Shown here: piece by piece, positions 23,042 through 31,708 of the stretch | Layout: every line of letters begins with the position of its first letter | How positions within the stretch are numbered: position 1 is the stretch's first letter | Position numbers and translations under genes: made by a program | Notes under the pieces: generated by a model | What the model saw: only the letters and a program-made list of their open reading frames with translations | Databases searched by the model: none | Told to the model about the DNA's origin: nothing | Assembly: GCA_021414085.1 (NCBI GenBank) | Contig: JAIOPC010000006.1 | Coordinates: 1-33,225, forward strand | Direction: 5' to 3' | Source of the DNA: Actinomycetes bacterium | GTDB lineage: Bacteria > Actinomycetota > Acidimicrobiia > Acidimicrobiales > Ilumatobacteraceae | DNA: 33,225 nucleotides

Positions 23042-24415
23042 ATGAGCAATTCGCCGCTCGCCGCCGCTCGCCGAAATGGCGAGCTGGGTCTGGTCGTCAT
23101 GGCCGCCTGCATCACCGGCGCGGCCTACGTGTTGGCGTCGCTGGGCAAAAACTCCGAGATGCCGGCAACGGTCGTGCCCTTCCTGCTCGCGCTACTGGGA
23201 ATGCTCGTGGCTGCTCACGTCGCTACCCGCTACTTCGCCCGTGGCGCCGACGGCACGCTGCTCCCTTTGGCGGCGCTGATGCATGGCATCGGTTACGTGA
23301 TGATCGCCCGGCTCAGCGATCGGCGCGCGGCCTTGCAAACCACTTGGTCGCTAATCGCGATCGTTGCCTTCGTGTTGGTGTTGATGTTGGTGCAACGCCC
23401 GCCCGACCTCGCTCGCTACAAATGGACCTTTCTGTTCGTGGGCGCCGGTTCGCTTGTGCTTCCGCTTGTCCCCGGCATTGGCACCAGCGTCGGCGGTGCG
23501 CGCATCTGGGTGAGAATCGGCCCAGTCAGCATCCAGCCAGGCGAGTTCGCCAAGATCGCACTCGCGTTGTTCTTTGCGGCCTACCTCGCTGACAACCGAG
23601 AGCTGATCGCGGCGGGCACGCGTCGCATCGGACCGATGCGCATTCCCGAGTTGCGTTACCTGTTGCCGATCACGCTCGCGTGGGGTTTCGCCGTGGTGGT
23701 CATGGTCGCGGAGAAGGATCTCGGTTCGGCGCTGCTGTTCTTCACGCTGTTCACCGTGATGATGTGGGTTGCCACCGAGCGGTCGATCTATCTGGTTGTG
23801 GGCTTCGTGCTCTTTGCCGCCGCGGCTTTCACGGCGTACAAGATGTTTGGCGTCGTGCAGACCCGCGTGCAGGTGTGGACCGACCCGTGGTCGCAGTACG
23901 AGGGCAAGGGTTATCAGTCGGCGCAGTCGATGTTCGCGTTCGCGAACGGCGGCACCGGTGGCACTGGGCTCGGCATGGGTAGCCCGAACAAGATTCCAGC
24001 GGCAAGCACCGACTACATCTACGCCGCGATCGGCGAAGAGATGGGTTTGGTCGGCGCCGCGGCGGTGCTGATCGCATTCGTGCTGATGATCGGCGCCGGG
24101 CTGCGCATTGCGATTCGCGCCGATCGGCCGTTCGAGAAACTGCTTGCCACCGGCCTCACCACCATCATCGGCATGCAAGCGTTCATCATCACCGCCGGTG
24201 TGTTGCGCGTGATTCCGCTCACCGGCATCACGCTGCCGTTCGTCAGCTACGGCGGCAGCAGCTTGCTCTCGAACTACATCCTGTTGGCCCTACTGATTCG
24301 CATCAGTGACTCCAGCGCGAAGCGACTGGGCGAAGTTCCCGACGAACTCTCACTCGGTGAACGATGGGAGACGTATCAGTTGCGTCGCGCCGCGAAGCGG
24401 ACAGCTCGCCCATGA
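23042..24415 (+). CDS. rodA: RodA/FtsW-type peptidoglycan glycosyltransferase
   Basis: The 457-residue SEDS protein has about ten spans and polymerises lipid II glycan chains with its partner class B PBP. Family features visible are GGARIWVRIGPVSIQPGEFAK, EKDLGSALLFF (catalytic-site Asp), a GGTGGTGLGMGSP-type loop, and a C-terminal GITLPFVSYGGSSLLSNYILL. Position between pstP and pbpA matches mycobacterial rodA (Rv0017c), which is why rodA is used rather than ftsW. ATG 23042 lies 4 bp after the pstP stop, and the stop overlaps pbpA as ATGA. Confidence 0.95.
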   Translation: MSNSPLAAARRNGELGLVVMAACITGAAYVLASLGKNSEMPATVVPFLLALLGMLVAAHVATRYFARGADGTLLPLAALMHGIGYVMIARLSDRRAALQTTWSLIAIVAFVLVLMLVQRPPDLARYKWTFLFVGAGSLVLPLVPGIGTSVGGARIWVRIGPVSIQPGEFAKIALALFFAAYLADNRELIAAGTRRIGPMRIPELRYLLPITLAWGFAVVVMVAEKDLGSALLFFTLFTVMMWVATERSIYLVVGFVLFAAAAFTAYKMFGVVQTRVQVWTDPWSQYEGKGYQSAQSMFAFANGGTGGTGLGMGSPNKIPAASTDYIYAAIGEEMGLVGAAAVLIAFVLMIGAGLRIAIRADRPFEKLLATGLTTIIGMQAFIITAGVLRVIPLTGITLPFVSYGGSSLLSNYILLALLIRISDSSAKRLGEVPDELSLGERWETYQLRRAAKRTARP

Positions 24416-25893
24416 ACGGCCAAATCCGCAAACTCGCTGCTGCGCTGCTCGTGTTGTACATGGTGGTGTTCGTCGCGCTGAACACCATTCAGGTCGCGCG
24501 CAAGGAAGCGCTCGACGAGAACCCGAACAACAACCGCCAAACGATCCGCGACTTCAACCGCCCGCGCGGCCCGATCGTCACCGCTGATGGTGTCGTGATC
24601 GCGCAGAGTGTGCCCACGCTGGAGGGCGACGAGTTCGACTACCAGCGCGAGTATCCGCAGGCCGACATCTTCAGCAACATCACCGGCTACTACACGTACG
24701 GCTTTGGTAGCACGCAGCTCGAACGGCGCCAGAGCGACGTGCTGATGGGTGATACCGCGGCGCAGAAGGTGGCCAGCGTGTTCGGCAGTGGCGACAGCAC
24801 CGGCAGCGTCGTGTTGACGATGCGCGCCGATCTGCAGCGCGTGGCGGCCGATGCACTGGGCGAGCGTGAGGGCTCGGCGGTGGTGATGGATCCCACCACC
24901 GGCGCAATTCTCGCGATGGTGAGCTTCCCGCGTATTGACTCCAACTTGATCTCGACGCACAACACCAAAGAAGCCGAGGACGTGCTCGCGTTCTACAACT
25001 CGCTCGACAGCAAACCGCTGCTCGCGAACGCGTATCAAGAGCGCTACATGCCGGGGTCGAGCTTCAAGATCATCACCACCGGAATCGCTTTGGAGGCTGG
25101 CGTCACCGACCTCGAGCGCAGCTGGCCAGACGAGAAGGAATGGCTGCCGCCGCAGACCGACGACCCGATCCAGAACTACGGCGGCAAAGAGTGCGGCGGA
25201 TCGATGGCCGAGATCTTCTATCGCAGCTGCAACATCCCGTTCGCGCAGATGGCAGTGGAACTCGGCCCGGAAAGAATGGTTGCCGGTGTGCGCGCATGGG
25301 GTGTCGGCGAGCAGATCCCGATCGATCTTCCGGCGGCGGCGGCCAGCAACTTCGAAAACGCTGGCAGCGACCCCATCGACTTCTCACAGAACCTGCCGTT
25401 GCTCGCGATCGGCGGTTTTGGCCAGGCCAACGACACGATGGTGCCGCTACACATGTGCATGGTGGCCGCGACGGTCGCCAATGGCGGCCGCATGATGGCG
25501 CCCTATGTCGTCGATCGGACGCTGGATCACGACGGCCGCGTGCTCGATCACACCGAGCCATACGCGTGGAAGACACCAATTTCGGCGGCGACTGCTGCGA
25601 CGATGACCGACCTGATGGTGGGCGTCGTCAACCAGGGAACCGGCAAGCCGATGCAACTCGCCAACGGCATCCAGGCGGCGGCGAAGACTGGTACGGCGCA
25701 GCTGAACAGCGCTGGCGAGCCGCAGCGTTCGCACGCATGGATTGTTGGGTTCGCACCCGCCGAAGCACCTCGCTATGTCGTAGCGGTGATGTTGAAGGGC
25801 ACCAACGACGAGATCAGCGCCAGCACCGGCGGTCGCCTGGCTGGCCCGATCGCCAAGACCATTTTCGATTACCTCTTCAGCCACGAGCCGTGA
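24412..25893 (+). CDS. pbpA: Class B penicillin-binding protein PbpA (transpeptidase)
   Basis: The 493-residue protein has an N-terminal anchor (about 7-28), a short dimerisation region (RDFNRPRGPIVTADG) and a transpeptidase domain. The catalytic motifs are SSFK at 216-219, SCN at 272-274 and KTG at 425-427. It cross-links new peptidoglycan made by the adjacent RodA and in mycobacteria is a PknB substrate. ATG 24412 is chosen because it overlaps the rodA stop as ATGA and removes 16 non-family residues. Its stop is flanked by a short GAGCCG direct repeat. Confidence 0.95.
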   Translation: MNGQIRKLAAALLVLYMVVFVALNTIQVARKEALDENPNNNRQTIRDFNRPRGPIVTADGVVIAQSVPTLEGDEFDYQREYPQADIFSNITGYYTYGFGSTQLERRQSDVLMGDTAAQKVASVFGSGDSTGSVVLTMRADLQRVAADALGEREGSAVVMDPTTGAILAMVSFPRIDSNLISTHNTKEAEDVLAFYNSLDSKPLLANAYQERYMPGSSFKIITTGIALEAGVTDLERSWPDEKEWLPPQTDDPIQNYGGKECGGSMAEIFYRSCNIPFAQMAVELGPERMVAGVRAWGVGEQIPIDLPAAAASNFENAGSDPIDFSQNLPLLAIGGFGQANDTMVPLHMCMVAATVANGGRMMAPYVVDRTLDHDGRVLDHTEPYAWKTPISAATAATMTDLMVGVVNQGTGKPMQLANGIQAAAKTGTAQLNSAGEPQRSHAWIVGFAPAEAPRYVVAVMLKGTNDEISASTGGRLAGPIAKTIFDYLFSHEP

Positions 25894-25901
25894 GCCGAAG
25901 T

Positions 25902-26045
25902 ATGAACTACCGAATAGTGATCGCAAAACTGCAAGCTTCCTGGCCGAACCGGCTCACGTACGGTGTGAATGAACTTGGATCGCATAGGTCGGTACGCTCA
26001 GGCAGCGATTTCCAGCAGGAACTCGTCCAGAAGAGAGCGCAGTGA
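25902..26045 (+). CDS. Possible leader ORF overlapping the pknB start
   Basis: ATG 25902 opens a 47-codon frame ending at TGA 26043-26045, which overlaps the pknB start as GTGA. It fills the whole 148-bp gap between pbpA and pknB. The peptide starts MNYRIVIAKLQASWPNRL and has no recognised family. GC is lower than in flanking genes. It may be a leader peptide that couples translation into pknB, or only a chance frame; the GTGA overlap is the main argument for it. Confidence 0.25.
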   Translation: MNYRIVIAKLQASWPNRLTYGVNELGSHRSVRSGSDFQQELVQKRAQ

Positions 26046-28051
26046 GCGACCACCCCGAGCCGACCGTTCTCAACGATCGCTACCAACTTGAACAGCGCAT
26101 TGGGCGCGGCGGCATGGCCGACGTGTTCCTCGCGCGCGACCTGCTGCTGGATCGCCCCGTCGCGATCAAGGTGCTGTTCCCGGAGTTTGCTGTCGACCCC
26201 AACTTCGTCGAGCGCTTTCGGCGCGAAGCACAAAGCGCCGCTGGCCTCAACCATCCCAACATCGTCAGCGTCTACGACTGGGGCCAATACAGCAACACGT
26301 ATTTCATGGCGATGGAGTACGTGCAGGGCCGCACGCTCGCCGACATTCTGCGTGCCAACGGCAGCATCAACAGCCAGCAGGCAGCAGAAATTGCCGGCGA
26401 GGTCGCGGCTGCAATTGGCTTCGCGCACCGCAACGGCGTCGTGCACCGCGACATCAAACCCGCCAACATCTTGGTCGGCTCGAACGGGCAGGTGAAGGTC
26501 GCCGACTTCGGTATCGCGCGTGCGATGAACGCGGGCACGGAGAGCAACCTCACGCAGGCGGGTTCGGTGATGGGTACCGCCACCTACTTCTCGCCCGAGC
26601 AAGCGCAAGGCGCGCAGCCCGACCCGCGCAGTGATCTGTACTCGCTGGGCATCGTGCTCTACGAGATGGTTGCTGGTGTACCGCCGTTCAGTGGCGAGAA
26701 CCCCGTGGCCATTGCGTACAAGCAGGTCCACGAATTGCCGCGCCCGCTGAATCAGTGGGTCGTCGACGTACCAAAACCGTTCGAGGCGATCGTCGCCAAG
26801 TTGCTCGCCAAGCGACCCGAGATTCGCTATCCCAACGCCGAAGCGCTTCGCGACGATCTGCGCCGCTTCCGCAATGGCGAACCCGTGCAAGCGTTGGCGG
26901 CCGTGATGGGCGCTGCGCCGCCGACCTCTGGTGCGCCGCGCTTGCCAGCTACCGGCAGCACCACGGCGATGCCGCGCACGACAACCGTCGGCCAGGTGGG
27001 GCACACCGGTTCGGTGCGGCAAGTGCCGATGGGCCAAATCCCCACGCGCGGCGGAACCAACGGCGGGCTCTACGCGATTGTCGCCTTCATGGCGCTGGTG
27101 GCGTTGGTCGTCGGCGCCATCGTGTTGTTCAACGCGATCTCCAAGGACGACAAGCCGAGCTCGTTCGCCATGCCGGAAGTGACGTTGCTGCAGCTCGACG
27201 AGGGCGCGAAAGAGTTGACAGATGCTGGGCTGGAACTGAACCCGCCGATCATCGAAGAGAACCCCGATTTCGAAGAAGGTGCCATCGTCCGCACCGATCC
27301 GGTTGCTGGTGTCATCGTGCAGCGTGGCCAACTGGTGACCATCTACTACAACCCGCTGAAGACTCCGTTCGTGCTCGAGCAGATGGCTGGCAAACTGCAA
27401 GCCGAGGCGCAAACCTTGCTGACGAGTGCCGGCCTGGTGCTCGGCGACACGATCTCCGAGGAAAACTCCAACGTCGAGGTCGGCAGGGTGATTCGCACGG
27501 AACCCCCCGGCGGCAGCGAAGTCAAACAAGGCGACACTGTCCGGCTGGTGGTTTCCTCCGCTCCCGGCGAGGAAGCCATACCGGTGGTGGAGGGCCTGTC
27601 GCAAGCCAACGCGCTCTCCGAACTTCAAGGCGCGCCTTACAACTTTGTGGTCACGGTGACGCCTGAAGCCAGCGACACGATTCCTGCTGGTCGCGCCACG
27701 CGCTCCGATCCCGCGGCAGGTGAGCCGTTGGCGGTCGGTGGCTCACTGACGCTCTACGTCTCGACTGGCCCGGCACTGGTGAAGGTGCCGACGCTGACTG
27801 GACTGACCGAGGCGCAGGCGCGCGCCAAGCTGATTCAGCTGAAGCTCGGCGTCGAGGTGACCACCGCCGATGTGCCGTTCGGCGATCCCAGCGACGGCAA
27901 GGTGACGACACAGAACATCTCTAGCGGCACCGACGTCGCACCCAACACGGTGATCAAGTTGACCGTCGGCAAGGCGTTGCCAGCACCGACGACAACTTCC
28001 AGCACGAGCACAACAACGACGTCGACGACGACAACAACAACCGCCCCTTAG
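26042..28051 (+). CDS. pknB: PASTA-domain Ser/Thr protein kinase PknB
   Basis: The 669-residue receptor kinase has a Hanks-type catalytic domain at about 14-275 with GRGGMADV (21-28), Lys43, HRDIKPAN (135-142), DFG (155-157) and an activation loop with Thr at 166 and 171. One span lies at about 342-365. Outside are four PASTA repeats from about 376 that bind muropeptides or lipid II, then a tail of about 20 residues that is nearly all Thr/Ser. It phosphorylates wall-synthesis and division proteins. The start is GTG 26042 with an AGAGAG-type SD. It is separated from pbpA by 148 bp, and pknA, which precedes it in mycobacteria, is absent. Confidence 0.96.
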   Translation: MSDHPEPTVLNDRYQLEQRIGRGGMADVFLARDLLLDRPVAIKVLFPEFAVDPNFVERFRREAQSAAGLNHPNIVSVYDWGQYSNTYFMAMEYVQGRTLADILRANGSINSQQAAEIAGEVAAAIGFAHRNGVVHRDIKPANILVGSNGQVKVADFGIARAMNAGTESNLTQAGSVMGTATYFSPEQAQGAQPDPRSDLYSLGIVLYEMVAGVPPFSGENPVAIAYKQVHELPRPLNQWVVDVPKPFEAIVAKLLAKRPEIRYPNAEALRDDLRRFRNGEPVQALAAVMGAAPPTSGAPRLPATGSTTAMPRTTTVGQVGHTGSVRQVPMGQIPTRGGTNGGLYAIVAFMALVALVVGAIVLFNAISKDDKPSSFAMPEVTLLQLDEGAKELTDAGLELNPPIIEENPDFEEGAIVRTDPVAGVIVQRGQLVTIYYNPLKTPFVLEQMAGKLQAEAQTLLTSAGLVLGDTISEENSNVEVGRVIRTEPPGGSEVKQGDTVRLVVSSAPGEEAIPVVEGLSQANALSELQGAPYNFVVTVTPEASDTIPAGRATRSDPAAGEPLAVGGSLTLYVSTGPALVKVPTLTGLTEAQARAKLIQLKLGVEVTTADVPFGDPSDGKVTTQNISSGTDVAPNTVIKLTVGKALPAPTTTSSTSTTTTSTTTTTTAP

Positions 28052-28635
28052 ACGCTGTTGAGGAAGTTGCGCAGTAGGTCGTGTCCCGACTCGGACAGAA
28101 TGCTCTCTGGGTGAAACTGAACGCCCTCGATCGGTAACTCGCGGTGGCGGATCCCCATGATCACCAAGCCATCCGCTTCATCGCCGGTCCGAGCAGTGAC
28201 TTGCAAACAGTCGGGCACCGTTGCCGGGTCGATCACCAGGCTGTGGTAGCGAGTCGCCCTCAGCGGCGACGGCAACCCGGCGAAGACGCCTTCCCCCTCG
28301 TGCTCGATCGCGGACGTCTTGCCGTGCATCAACCGCGGTGCGCGCACCACCGTTGCGCCGAACACATGCCCGATCGCTTGATGGCCGAGACACACTCCCA
28401 GCACCGGCACGCCCGCCTCGCCGAAGGCCGTGATGGACGCGCACAAAATGCCCGCGTCCTCCGGTCGGCCGGGGCCAGGCGACAACACCACCGCGTCCGG
28501 TTTGGTGGCCAGTGCCTCGGGCACGGTGACCTGATCGTTGCGCACGACCTGCGGCTCGGCTCCAAGTTCGCCCAGGTATTGCACGAGGTTGTAGACGAAG
28601 CTGTCGTAGCTATCGATCACCAATACGCGCAACAT
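28048..28635 (-). CDS. trpG: Glutamine amidotransferase, anthranilate/aminodeoxychorismate synthase component II
   Basis: The 195-residue class I amidotransferase supplies ammonia for anthranilate (TrpE) or aminodeoxychorismate (PabB) synthesis. The protein opens [22 protein letters not shown] and has the oxyanion motif [11 protein letters not shown], nucleophile Cys in [10 protein letters not shown], and the His/Glu of the triad in VQFHPES. TrpG and PabA cannot be told apart by sequence. The position between pknB and crgA matches Rv0013 of M. tuberculosis. It converges with pknB with a 4-bp overlap. Confidence 0.95.
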   Translation of the reverse strand: MLRVLVIDSYDSFVYNLVQYLGELGAEPQVVRNDQVTVPEALATKPDAVVLSPGPGRPEDAGILCASITAFGEAGVPVLGVCLGHQAIGHVFGATVVRAPRLMHGKTSAIEHEGEGVFAGLPSPLRATRYHSLVIDPATVPDCLQVTARTGDEADGLVIMGIRHRELPIEGVQFHPESILSESGHDLLRNFLNSV

Positions 28636-28644
28636 TGAAGTGCG

Positions 28645-28650
28645 ACCCTA
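28645..28650 (-). promoter_or_regulatory. -10 box TAGGGT of trpG
   Basis: Minus-strand TAGGGT ends 9 nt before ATG 28635, with no SD. It shares two bases with the opposing crgA -10 box. Confidence 0.5.
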
Positions 28651-28654
28651 GACT
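28649..28654 (+). promoter_or_regulatory. -10 box TAGACT of crgA
   Basis: TAGACT ends 8 nt before GTG 28663 with no SD, predicting a leaderless GTG-start transcript. It overlaps the trpG -10 box on the other strand by two bases. Confidence 0.6.
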
Positions 28655-28662
28655 CTGCGCCC

Positions 28663-28983
28663 GTGGCACCTCCGAAACGTAAGACGACAGGCCGCGTGAC
28701 GGCAAAGGGTACGAAGCCTGGGCACGCAGGGGCGATGGCCCGCGAGGCCGCTCACCATGAGAGCTCCGTTGGCCAGTCGTCGCGCTACACACCGCCGACA
28801 CCGAAAGAGTTCTACGAGAGCCCGAAGTGGATTCCGATCCTCATGTTCACGTTCATCGGGCTGGGCGTGATCTCGATCATCACGCGCTACGTGGTGCCGT
28901 CGTTCGAGAACACCAACACGCCGGTGTTGGTTGGCCTCGTGCTGATGATGGCTGGGTTGTTCACTGCCACCAAGTGGCGCTAG
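28663..28983 (+). CDS. crgA: Cell division protein CrgA
   Basis: The 106-residue protein has a basic, disordered N-terminus (MAPPKRKTTGRVTAKG), the conserved YTPPTPKEFYESPKWIPILMF segment that leads into the first span (about 57-76), and a second span (about 84-103) ending TATKWR. CrgA is an actinobacterial divisome protein that in mycobacteria binds FtsZ, FtsQ, FtsI and CwsA and helps recruit PBPs to the septum. The start is GTG 28663. A 9-base direct repeat, TGGCGCTAG, offset by 14 bases, brackets the stop codon. Confidence 0.95.
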   Translation: MAPPKRKTTGRVTAKGTKPGHAGAMAREAAHHESSVGQSSRYTPPTPKEFYESPKWIPILMFTFIGLGVISIITRYVVPSFENTNTPVLVGLVLMMAGLFTATKWR

Positions 28984-28997
28984 CCGCCTGGCGCTAG

Positions 28998-29033
28998 CTG
29001 TCATCAGCCCGTAATGACAGTCTTGTAATTACA
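28998..29033 (+). promoter_or_regulatory. Inverted repeat and palindrome after crgA
   Basis: CTGTCAT (28998-29004) and ATGACAG (29014-29020) form a 7-bp stem with a 9-nt loop. The 10-base palindrome TGTAATTACA follows at 29024-29033. They could be a weak terminator for crgA, a factor-binding site, or both. There is no long T-run. Confidence 0.45.
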
Positions 29034-29040
29034 CCCAGGT

Positions 29041-29049
29041 TTGTCCACA
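29041..29049 (+). promoter_or_regulatory. DnaA-box-like TTGTCCACA
   Basis: TTGTCCACA is the consensus DnaA box of high-GC Actinobacteria. It lies between crgA and a minus-strand gene, followed by an inverted TGTGG (29053-29057). A single box is not an origin, although this cluster is origin-proximal in mycobacteria. Confidence 0.4.
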
Positions 29050-29065
29050 GCCTGTGGGGATCGGG

Positions 29066-29329
29066 CTACTCAATTGGCGCAATCAGTGTCATTTCTTCCA
29101 GGCAGTGCTTGGGCGGTGGCGGGTCCTCGTCGGGGGCAAGGGTCAGCCTGATCTCCAACCCGCACACCGTGCAGCGGTACTTCACGTTGATCTTGCGCAT
29201 TTCGCCGGCCGGTGGCGGCTCCGGCATGGGCGTTGTCATGCTGCGCAGCATGCCAATGCCACTTTTCCACAGGACATAGCCAACGAGCAGTCCAATCGCG
29301 ACCCAAATGATGGTACTGAGGGCTGGCAT
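29066..29329 (-). CDS. Small membrane protein with C-terminal CxxC zinc-ribbon-like domain
   Basis: An 87-residue protein with an N-terminal span (about 3-20, ALSTIIWVAIGLLVGYVLW), a short linker and a C-terminal segment with KYRCTVCGLEIRL and KHCLEEM. The CxxC plus later Cys resembles a small zinc ribbon or metal site, although a fourth ligand is not obvious. ATG 29329 is preferred because longer frames run into the lipoprotein gene upstream. It is the last gene of the minus-strand unit that begins at 32950. No family is recognised. Confidence 0.7.
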   Translation of the reverse strand: MPALSTIIWVAIGLLVGYVLWKSGIGMLRSMTTPMPEPPPAGEMRKINVKYRCTVCGLEIRLTLAPDEDPPPPKHCLEEMTLIAPIE

Positions 29330-29342
29330 TCGGTCCGTCGCC

Positions 29343-30047
29343 TTAACCCAACGGCAATGTGCGCTCGGCGAGTGGTGCTGTGAAGATGCCCTGAATGGTG
29401 AGGGTGCCAGTCGCATCGCTGCTGAAGTCGCTGACTTCCCAGCTCAGGTCGACATCGAGGCAGATGGCTTGGTCGTTGAGTCCCAAGATCGTGACGCTGC
29501 CCGTGATGCTGTTGAGGTAGGCCGAGAACTCGTCTGGCGCGGCCTTGAAATCCATGCCCAGGCTGCTGAGCGTGGTGAACATGCCAAGGCCATCCATCGA
29601 CTGTGAGGTCACGACATCGCCGACTGCCAAGGGCGTCGGTGTGCTCGGGTAGATGCTGACCACGCCGCGACTCTTGCCCTGCGCCTCGGGCGCGTAGCCG
29701 CCGAACAGCGAAACATCGTTCACGCCGAACGCCTCGTCGCCGAACAGCAGTCCGTAGCCGATCAGGTCGGTGGTCTGCCCCAATTCGGTCGACTGCTCGG
29801 GGGTCAGCGTCTGCGCCTTGTCGGGAACGAGGGGAATCTGCACCGCCGCGGCGCCGACCACCTCAAACGTGGCTGACCCGGCTGGCTCGACGCCGTCGCG
29901 CACGGCGACCACGGTGTATGGGGGAGGGGTGCACTCGGCAGGCAACGGCGTGCTTTTGGTGCCACCGTTGCTCGACTTGTCCGAGTCGCCGCACGCGGCA
30001 AGCGTCACGAGCACGGCGACCGCCAGAACTCGCGAGCTCCGACGCAA
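29343..30047 (-). CDS. Lipoprotein of unknown function
   Basis: The 234-residue protein has a lipoprotein signal with a good lipobox (VLVTLAACGDSD, Cys19). The mature part is acidic and beta-rich with SIYPSTPTPLAVGDVVTS and AICLDVDLSWEVSDF, and a likely disulfide partner for the single late Cys is at about residue 39. The start codon is TTG 30047, 4 bp after the thiolase stop; no better ATG or GTG is in reach of the signal peptide. Function is unknown; its place with thiolase and aminotransferase genes may be incidental. Confidence 0.75.
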   Translation of the reverse strand: MRRSSRVLAVAVLVTLAACGDSDKSSNGGTKSTPLPAECTPPPYTVVAVRDGVEPAGSATFEVVGAAAVQIPLVPDKAQTLTPEQSTELGQTTDLIGYGLLFGDEAFGVNDVSLFGGYAPEAQGKSRGVVSIYPSTPTPLAVGDVVTSQSMDGLGMFTTLSSLGMDFKAAPDEFSAYLNSITGSVTILGLNDQAICLDVDLSWEVSDFSSDATGTLTIQGIFTAPLAERTLPLG

Positions 30048-30051
30048 GAGT

Positions 30052-31221
30052 TCAGCCCAACCGTTCGATGATCATCGCGTTTGCCATGCCGCCACCCTCG
30101 CACATCACCTGCAGGCCATAGCGGCCACCGGTGCGCTCGAGCTCGTTCAGCAGGGTCGCCGTCAGGCGGGCGCCGGAAGCACCCAGCGGGTGGCCCAGCG
30201 CAATGGCACCGCCATTGACGTTGACCTTCTCCATGTCGGGGTGGAATTCCTTCTCCCATGCCAACACGACGGAGGCGAACGCCTCGTTGATCTCGGTGAG
30301 GTCGATGTCGTCGATCGACAGGCCGGCGCGCTCGAGGACCTTGTGCGTCGCCGGAATCGGTGCGGTCAGCATCATGCGCGGGTTGTCGCCGGCGAGCGAG
30401 AAGTTCACGAAGCGGGCACGCGGCGTCAGCTTCAACTGGCGAGCCTTCTCCTCGCTCATGATCAGCATCGCGGCGGCACCGTCGGTGATCTGCGACGAGT
30501 TACCGGCGGTGACGCGGCCACCGTCTTCCTCGGTGCGGAACGCCGGCTTCAACTTGCCCAGCGACTCGATCGTCGTGTCGCGTAAGCCTTCGTCCTGCGT
30601 GACCATTACCCCGTCGGTGCCGAGCAGCGGAATCATTTCGTTCTGGAAGCGACCCTCGTCGGTTGCGCGTCGTGCGTACTGCTGCGAGCGGGCGCCAAAC
30701 GCATCGAGGTCGTCGCGGCTGAGCCCCCACTTGTCGGCGATCAGCTCGGCCGAGATGCCTTGCGGAACGAGGCCGCCCTCGGGTGCATAGCGAGCACTCA
30801 CGGCGGGACCGAACGGGAACCCGAACTTGCCGTCGGCCATTGAGGCACCCATCGGCACGCGGGTCATCACTTCCACGCCAGCGGCGACGACGATGTCGTA
30901 CGCCCCAGCCATCACGCCTTGCGCCGCGAAGTGCGCGGCCTGCTGGCTGCTGCCGCACTGGCGGTCGATCGTGGTGCCGGGCACATGCTCCGGCCAACCG
31001 GCGGCAAGCACCGCGTTACGACCGACGTTGACCGCCTGCTCGCCGACCTGCATCACGCAGCCCATCACCACGTCGTCGACCAAACCGGGGTCGACACCGG
31101 TGCGCTGCTGCAGCGCCTTCAGGGTTTCGGCGGAGAGATCGACTGGGTGCCAATCCTTCAATTTGCCGTTACGGCGACCGAGTGGAGTGCGAACGATGTC
31201 GACAATGACTGCTGAGTTCAT
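30052..31221 (-). CDS. Acetyl-CoA C-acetyltransferase family thiolase
   Basis: The 389-residue protein has the thiolase signatures. The acyl-accepting Cys is C89 in IDRQCGSSQQA. Also present are NVNGGAIALGHPLGASGAR, with the catalytic His, and a C-terminal CEGGGMANA in place of the usual CxGxGxG. It cleaves or forms 3-ketoacyl-CoA in fatty acid or sterol side-chain metabolism. The family opening MNSAVIVDIVRTPLGRRNG supports ATG 31221. It lies downstream of a MarR regulator that may control it, with a 46-bp gap. Confidence 0.94.
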   Translation of the reverse strand: MNSAVIVDIVRTPLGRRNGKLKDWHPVDLSAETLKALQQRTGVDPGLVDDVVMGCVMQVGEQAVNVGRNAVLAAGWPEHVPGTTIDRQCGSSQQAAHFAAQGVMAGAYDIVVAAGVEVMTRVPMGASMADGKFGFPFGPAVSARYAPEGGLVPQGISAELIADKWGLSRDDLDAFGARSQQYARRATDEGRFQNEMIPLLGTDGVMVTQDEGLRDTTIESLGKLKPAFRTEEDGGRVTAGNSSQITDGAAAMLIMSEEKARQLKLTPRARFVNFSLAGDNPRMMLTAPIPATHKVLERAGLSIDDIDLTEINEAFASVVLAWEKEFHPDMEKVNVNGGAIALGHPLGASGARLTATLLNELERTGGRYGLQVMCEGGGMANAMIIERLG

Positions 31222-31267
31222 GCGTGCAGTCTGCCCGTAGCCAGTCCGCCAACCCAAGTTGTGCTCG

Positions 31268-31705
31268 CTACTCGCCCAACTTTGCCCACACCCGTTGCAG
31301 AGCGGCGATGTCGGATTCGGTGAGGTGGCGGGCAAAGTGCGTTTGCACCACGCTGCGGTAGGTCGTGGTCGCATCACGCCACGCATTGCGGCCCTCGCGG
31401 GTCAGCGAGACGGTGACCGCCCGCCGGTCATCTGGCATCGGTGTCGACTTGCGCCACACGAAGCCTTCCTCTTCCAAACGGTCGAGTCGACGCGAGAGGC
31501 TGCTCGGTACTTCGGACAAGGCAGCGCACAACTCGTGAACGCGCATGCTGCCACCGGCGTGACGTATTGCGGTGAGCGCGTCGTACCACGCGAGCGTGAG
31601 GTCGTGTTCGTCGTGCAGGGACTGCTCGATGCGCCGTTGCAGCACTGTCGATGTCGTGCACAGTTGGCGCCAGAGCTCGATGCGCTCGGCGTCGAGACGG
31701 GGCAC
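31268..31705 (-). CDS. MarR-family transcriptional regulator
   Basis: A 145-residue winged-helix regulator. The recognition region is VHELCAALSEVPSSLSRRLDRLEEEGFVWR, and the wing carries the family motif DDRRAVTVSLTREG. Such proteins dimerise and respond to small ligands, often aromatic acids or acyl-CoA esters. The start is GTG 31705, 3 bp after the aminotransferase stop, so it is in the same operon. It probably regulates this operon, since it sits between the two enzymes. No palindromic operator is obvious upstream of the aminotransferase. Confidence 0.93.
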   Translation of the reverse strand: MPRLDAERIELWRQLCTTSTVLQRRIEQSLHDEHDLTLAWYDALTAIRHAGGSMRVHELCAALSEVPSSLSRRLDRLEEEGFVWRKSTPMPDDRRAVTVSLTREGRNAWRDATTTYRSVVQTHFARHLTESDIAALQRVWAKLGE

Positions 31706-31708
31706 GGC

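Noticed and set aside
25970-25998. sigma-70 promoter TGAACT-17-TACGCT before pknB
   Set aside because: The -35 match is weak (three of six) and the -10 box is only moderately good. It is too uncertain to list as a feature.
25907-27628. Long antisense frame opposite pknB
   Set aside because: It is rich in His, Arg and Gln from reverse-reading of GC-rich codons, and pknB motifs on the plus strand are unambiguous.
29041-29061. Replication origin
   Set aside because: One DnaA-like box and one inverted partial copy are too few, and dnaA, dnaN or gyrB are not in the window.
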